Source: Candidatus Brockarchaeota archaeon (GTDB taxonomy: Archaea > Thermoproteota > EX4484-205 > DTQO01). From it: DNA of 7,176 bases. Below the pieces are notes generated by a model, which was not told where the DNA came from, did no database searches, and saw nothing but the letters and a program-made list of their open reading frames with translations. This document shows positions 6,224 to 7,176 of this stretch, in pieces. A program made the position numbers and the translations under genes. Each line of letters starts with the position of its first letter. Position 1 is the stretch's first letter. The stretch is taken from positions 3,237 through 10,412 of the forward strand of contig JAFNJA010000069.1 of assembly GCA_017601265.1 (NCBI GenBank), read 5' to 3'.

Positions 6224-6655
6224 TCACTCCTGCCGTTCGCGCACCCTGAATGGGATCTTTCTCCCCTTCCCATCGTAAATCGATATGTCGCCCGCGTCCT
6301 CGTAAGGATAGGAGCATATCGCCATTACGCCGCCGTAGAAGTTGTTCAAATCCGCCACGGACGGCTCCTGGATCCCGGAGGGGTGGGAGTGGGCAACACC
6401 CACGACTGACATGTCCAAAGGCAGGGGTTGCAGGGGGAACGCCGAAAATCCGACGGCTTGGGTTGCGCGAGGGGGGATTACGAGTTCAAGGATGTCTATC
6501 CTTCCTTTTTTGAAATCCACCTTTCCCCTTAGGACGAGTATGGCTTCCTTCGGGTGCATGTGCCTGGAGTACGCCAAGATGCCTTCGACGACATCCCTTG
6601 AGACGCAAGCCTCGACCATGAACCGAACGCCCCAAGTTTCGCATCGCACGGACAT
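6224..6655 (-). CDS. Small JAMM/Mov34 (MPN+) zinc metallopeptidase
   Basis: 143 aa, single-domain protein of the JAMM family, the zinc isopeptidases that in archaea cleave ubiquitin-like SAMP modifiers (known for HvJAMM1) and in eukaryotes include Rpn11. The full metal motif is present: E37 in HPKEAI, then HSH (H89, H91), seven residues, S99 and D102 (HSHPSG and SVAD). This predicts one zinc bound by the two His and the Asp, with E37 as the general base. The VVGVAHSHPSG strand-loop and a preceding LELVIPPRA segment fit the core fold. The start is ATG at 6655 with only a weak AAGG upstream; an inner ATG at 6619 remains possible. It is transcribed toward the Hdr operon but separated by about 100 bases. 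The target is unknown; a ubiquitin-like or sulfur-carrier protein is an inference from the family. Confidence 0.92.
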   Translation of the reverse strand: MSVRCETWGVRFMVEACVSRDVVEGILAYSRHMHPKEAILVLRGKVDFKKGRIDILELVIPPRATQAVGFSAFPLQPLPLDMSVVGVAHSHPSGIQEPSVADLNNFYGGVMAICSYPYEDAGDISIYDGKGRKIPFRVRERQE

Positions 6656-6734
6656 AAGCCTTGTTAAAGCAAACCTAAACTTTCGAATCAGCTTAATAAT
6701 CTGCGCTTAATTCACGCCACGCGAGGTGCGGCGC
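6656..6734. promoter_or_regulatory. Divergent promoter region between JAMM and sulfatase-like genes
   Basis: Intergenic region of 79 bases between genes reading away from each other. It contains an AT-rich core, TTAATAAT at 6693-6700, that could serve as a TATA box in either direction. A second AT patch, CTTAATTCA, lies at 6706-6714. On the plus strand GAGGTG at 6723-6728 is a good ribosome-binding site six bases before the ATG at 6735. On the minus strand the leader of the JAMM gene would be short and shows no strong ribosome-binding site. Confidence 0.45.
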
Positions 6735-7176
6735 ATGAAGGGCAATGAAGGCGTTTACAACTTTTTGGTGATCGTCTCGGACACTTTCAGGCACGATCTT
6801 TTGAACGGAGGATTCGCGGTGAAGCCCAACGTCTACTGCCAAACCCCATCCCGAGAAAGGTTTTCTAGGGCTTCGGTGGCTTTCGAGAGGTCTTACCACG
6901 CCTACTTCCCGACGGTCCCCAACAGGGCCGATCTTTTGACCGGGAGGTACACCTACGCGTACTACGACTGGTCCCCCCTTCCTAGGGACGAAGTTACCCT
7001 CCCCTCGATCCTTGGCAGGAAAGGGTACGTCTCGATGCTCATAGCCGACACGCCGCACATACTCAAGGACGGTTACAATTTCGACCGGGATTTCAGCGCT
7101 TGGGTTTGGATCAGGGGGCAGGAAAACGACCGCTACAGGACCTCCCCCGAGAAGGGCGACCTTCCTGGCAGGCCCG
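6735..7176 (+). CDS. Sulfatase/alkaline-phosphatase superfamily hydrolase or transferase, 3' end missing
   Basis: 147 N-terminal residues; the frame is open to the window edge and the family is usually 400-550 aa. The opening YNFLVIVSDTFRHD (8-21) is the first strand and metal-binding Asp (D16) of the alkaline-phosphatase superfamily. PTVPNRADLLTGRY (59-72) aligns with the sulfatase active-site block CxPSRxxLLTGR, but the nucleophile position is Thr60, not Cys or Ser, so formylglycine cannot form. Thr nucleophiles occur in phosphoesterase-like members of this superfamily, which favours a phospho-ester or phosphonate substrate, or a transferase, over a sulfate ester. LPSILGRKGYVSMLIADTPH (89-108) is the typical following helix-strand. 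No signal peptide is visible, so it is probably cytoplasmic. The start has GAGGTG six bases upstream. The substrate is unknown. Confidence 0.85.
   Translation, partial: MKGNEGVYNFLVIVSDTFRHDLLNGGFAVKPNVYCQTPSRERFSRASVAFERSYHAYFPTVPNRADLLTGRYTYAYYDWSPLPRDEVTLPSILGRKGYVSMLIADTPHILKDGYNFDRDFSAWVWIRGQENDRYRTSPEKGDLPGRP

Noticed and set aside
6195..6226. GTTCGAG-like T-loop sequence on the minus strand after the JAMM gene, considered as a tRNA remnant
   Set aside because: The flanking bases do not pair as a T stem and there is no room for the rest of a tRNA.
5559..6278. 239-codon open frame on the plus strand
   Set aside because: Opposite the DUF72 gene and the following gap; no domain or plausible start context, while the minus strand carries conserved DUF72 motifs.
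6693..7058. 121-codon open frame on the minus strand opposite the sulfatase-like gene
   Set aside because: The plus strand carries the conserved active-site blocks and a good ribosome-binding site; the minus frame has no recognisable features.
1..7176. CRISPR arrays, insertion sequences, long direct or inverted repeats
   Set aside because: None seen by reading; coding is nearly continuous and the three short gaps contain no repeated units.

Overview
The window looks like part of an archaeal chromosome, G+C-rich by eye. The reasons are a complete hdrC-hdrB-hdrA arrangement, a compact archaeal-type JAMM protein, short AT-rich TATA-like elements upstream of genes, heavy use of AGG for arginine, and tightly packed same-strand genes. 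I cannot name the lineage. HdrABC sets also occur in anaerobic bacteria, so archaeal origin is likely but not proven.

Most of the window (about 6134 down to 1) is one minus-strand transcription unit of seven genes with gaps of 0-9 bases or small overlaps. In order of transcription they are: a DUF72 (YecE-like) protein; a double-CCG iron-sulfur protein of the LutA/GlpC/HdrD-C type; a LutB-like protein with a LUD domain and two [4Fe-4S] motifs; a GcvH-like lipoyl carrier; HdrC; HdrB; and HdrA, whose C-terminus runs off the left edge. A 10-base palindrome, GCTAATTAGC, in the 97-101 base gap upstream of the DUF72 gene may be the TATA region or an operator of this operon.

Upstream, on the same strand, is a small JAMM/Mov34 metallopeptidase with an intact zinc motif. 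It is separated by a short AT-rich divergent intergenic region from a plus-strand alkaline-phosphatase/sulfatase-superfamily gene that runs off the right edge. That protein has Thr where true sulfatases have Cys or Ser.

How the genes may work together (inference): HdrA, with FAD and several FeS clusters, and HdrC would pass electrons to or from HdrB, which keeps all ten cysteines for two noncubane clusters. The lipoyl arm of the GcvH-like protein is a natural disulfide/dithiol partner for HdrB. The LutA-like and LutB-like pair would couple an organic acid or other oxidisable substrate to the same chain. No glycine-cleavage P or T protein, lipoate ligase, LutC, hydrogenase or MvhD is visible in the window. 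The set therefore reads as a dedicated lipoyl-linked Hdr/LUD redox complex rather than a glycine-cleavage or classical methanogenic heterodisulfide locus.
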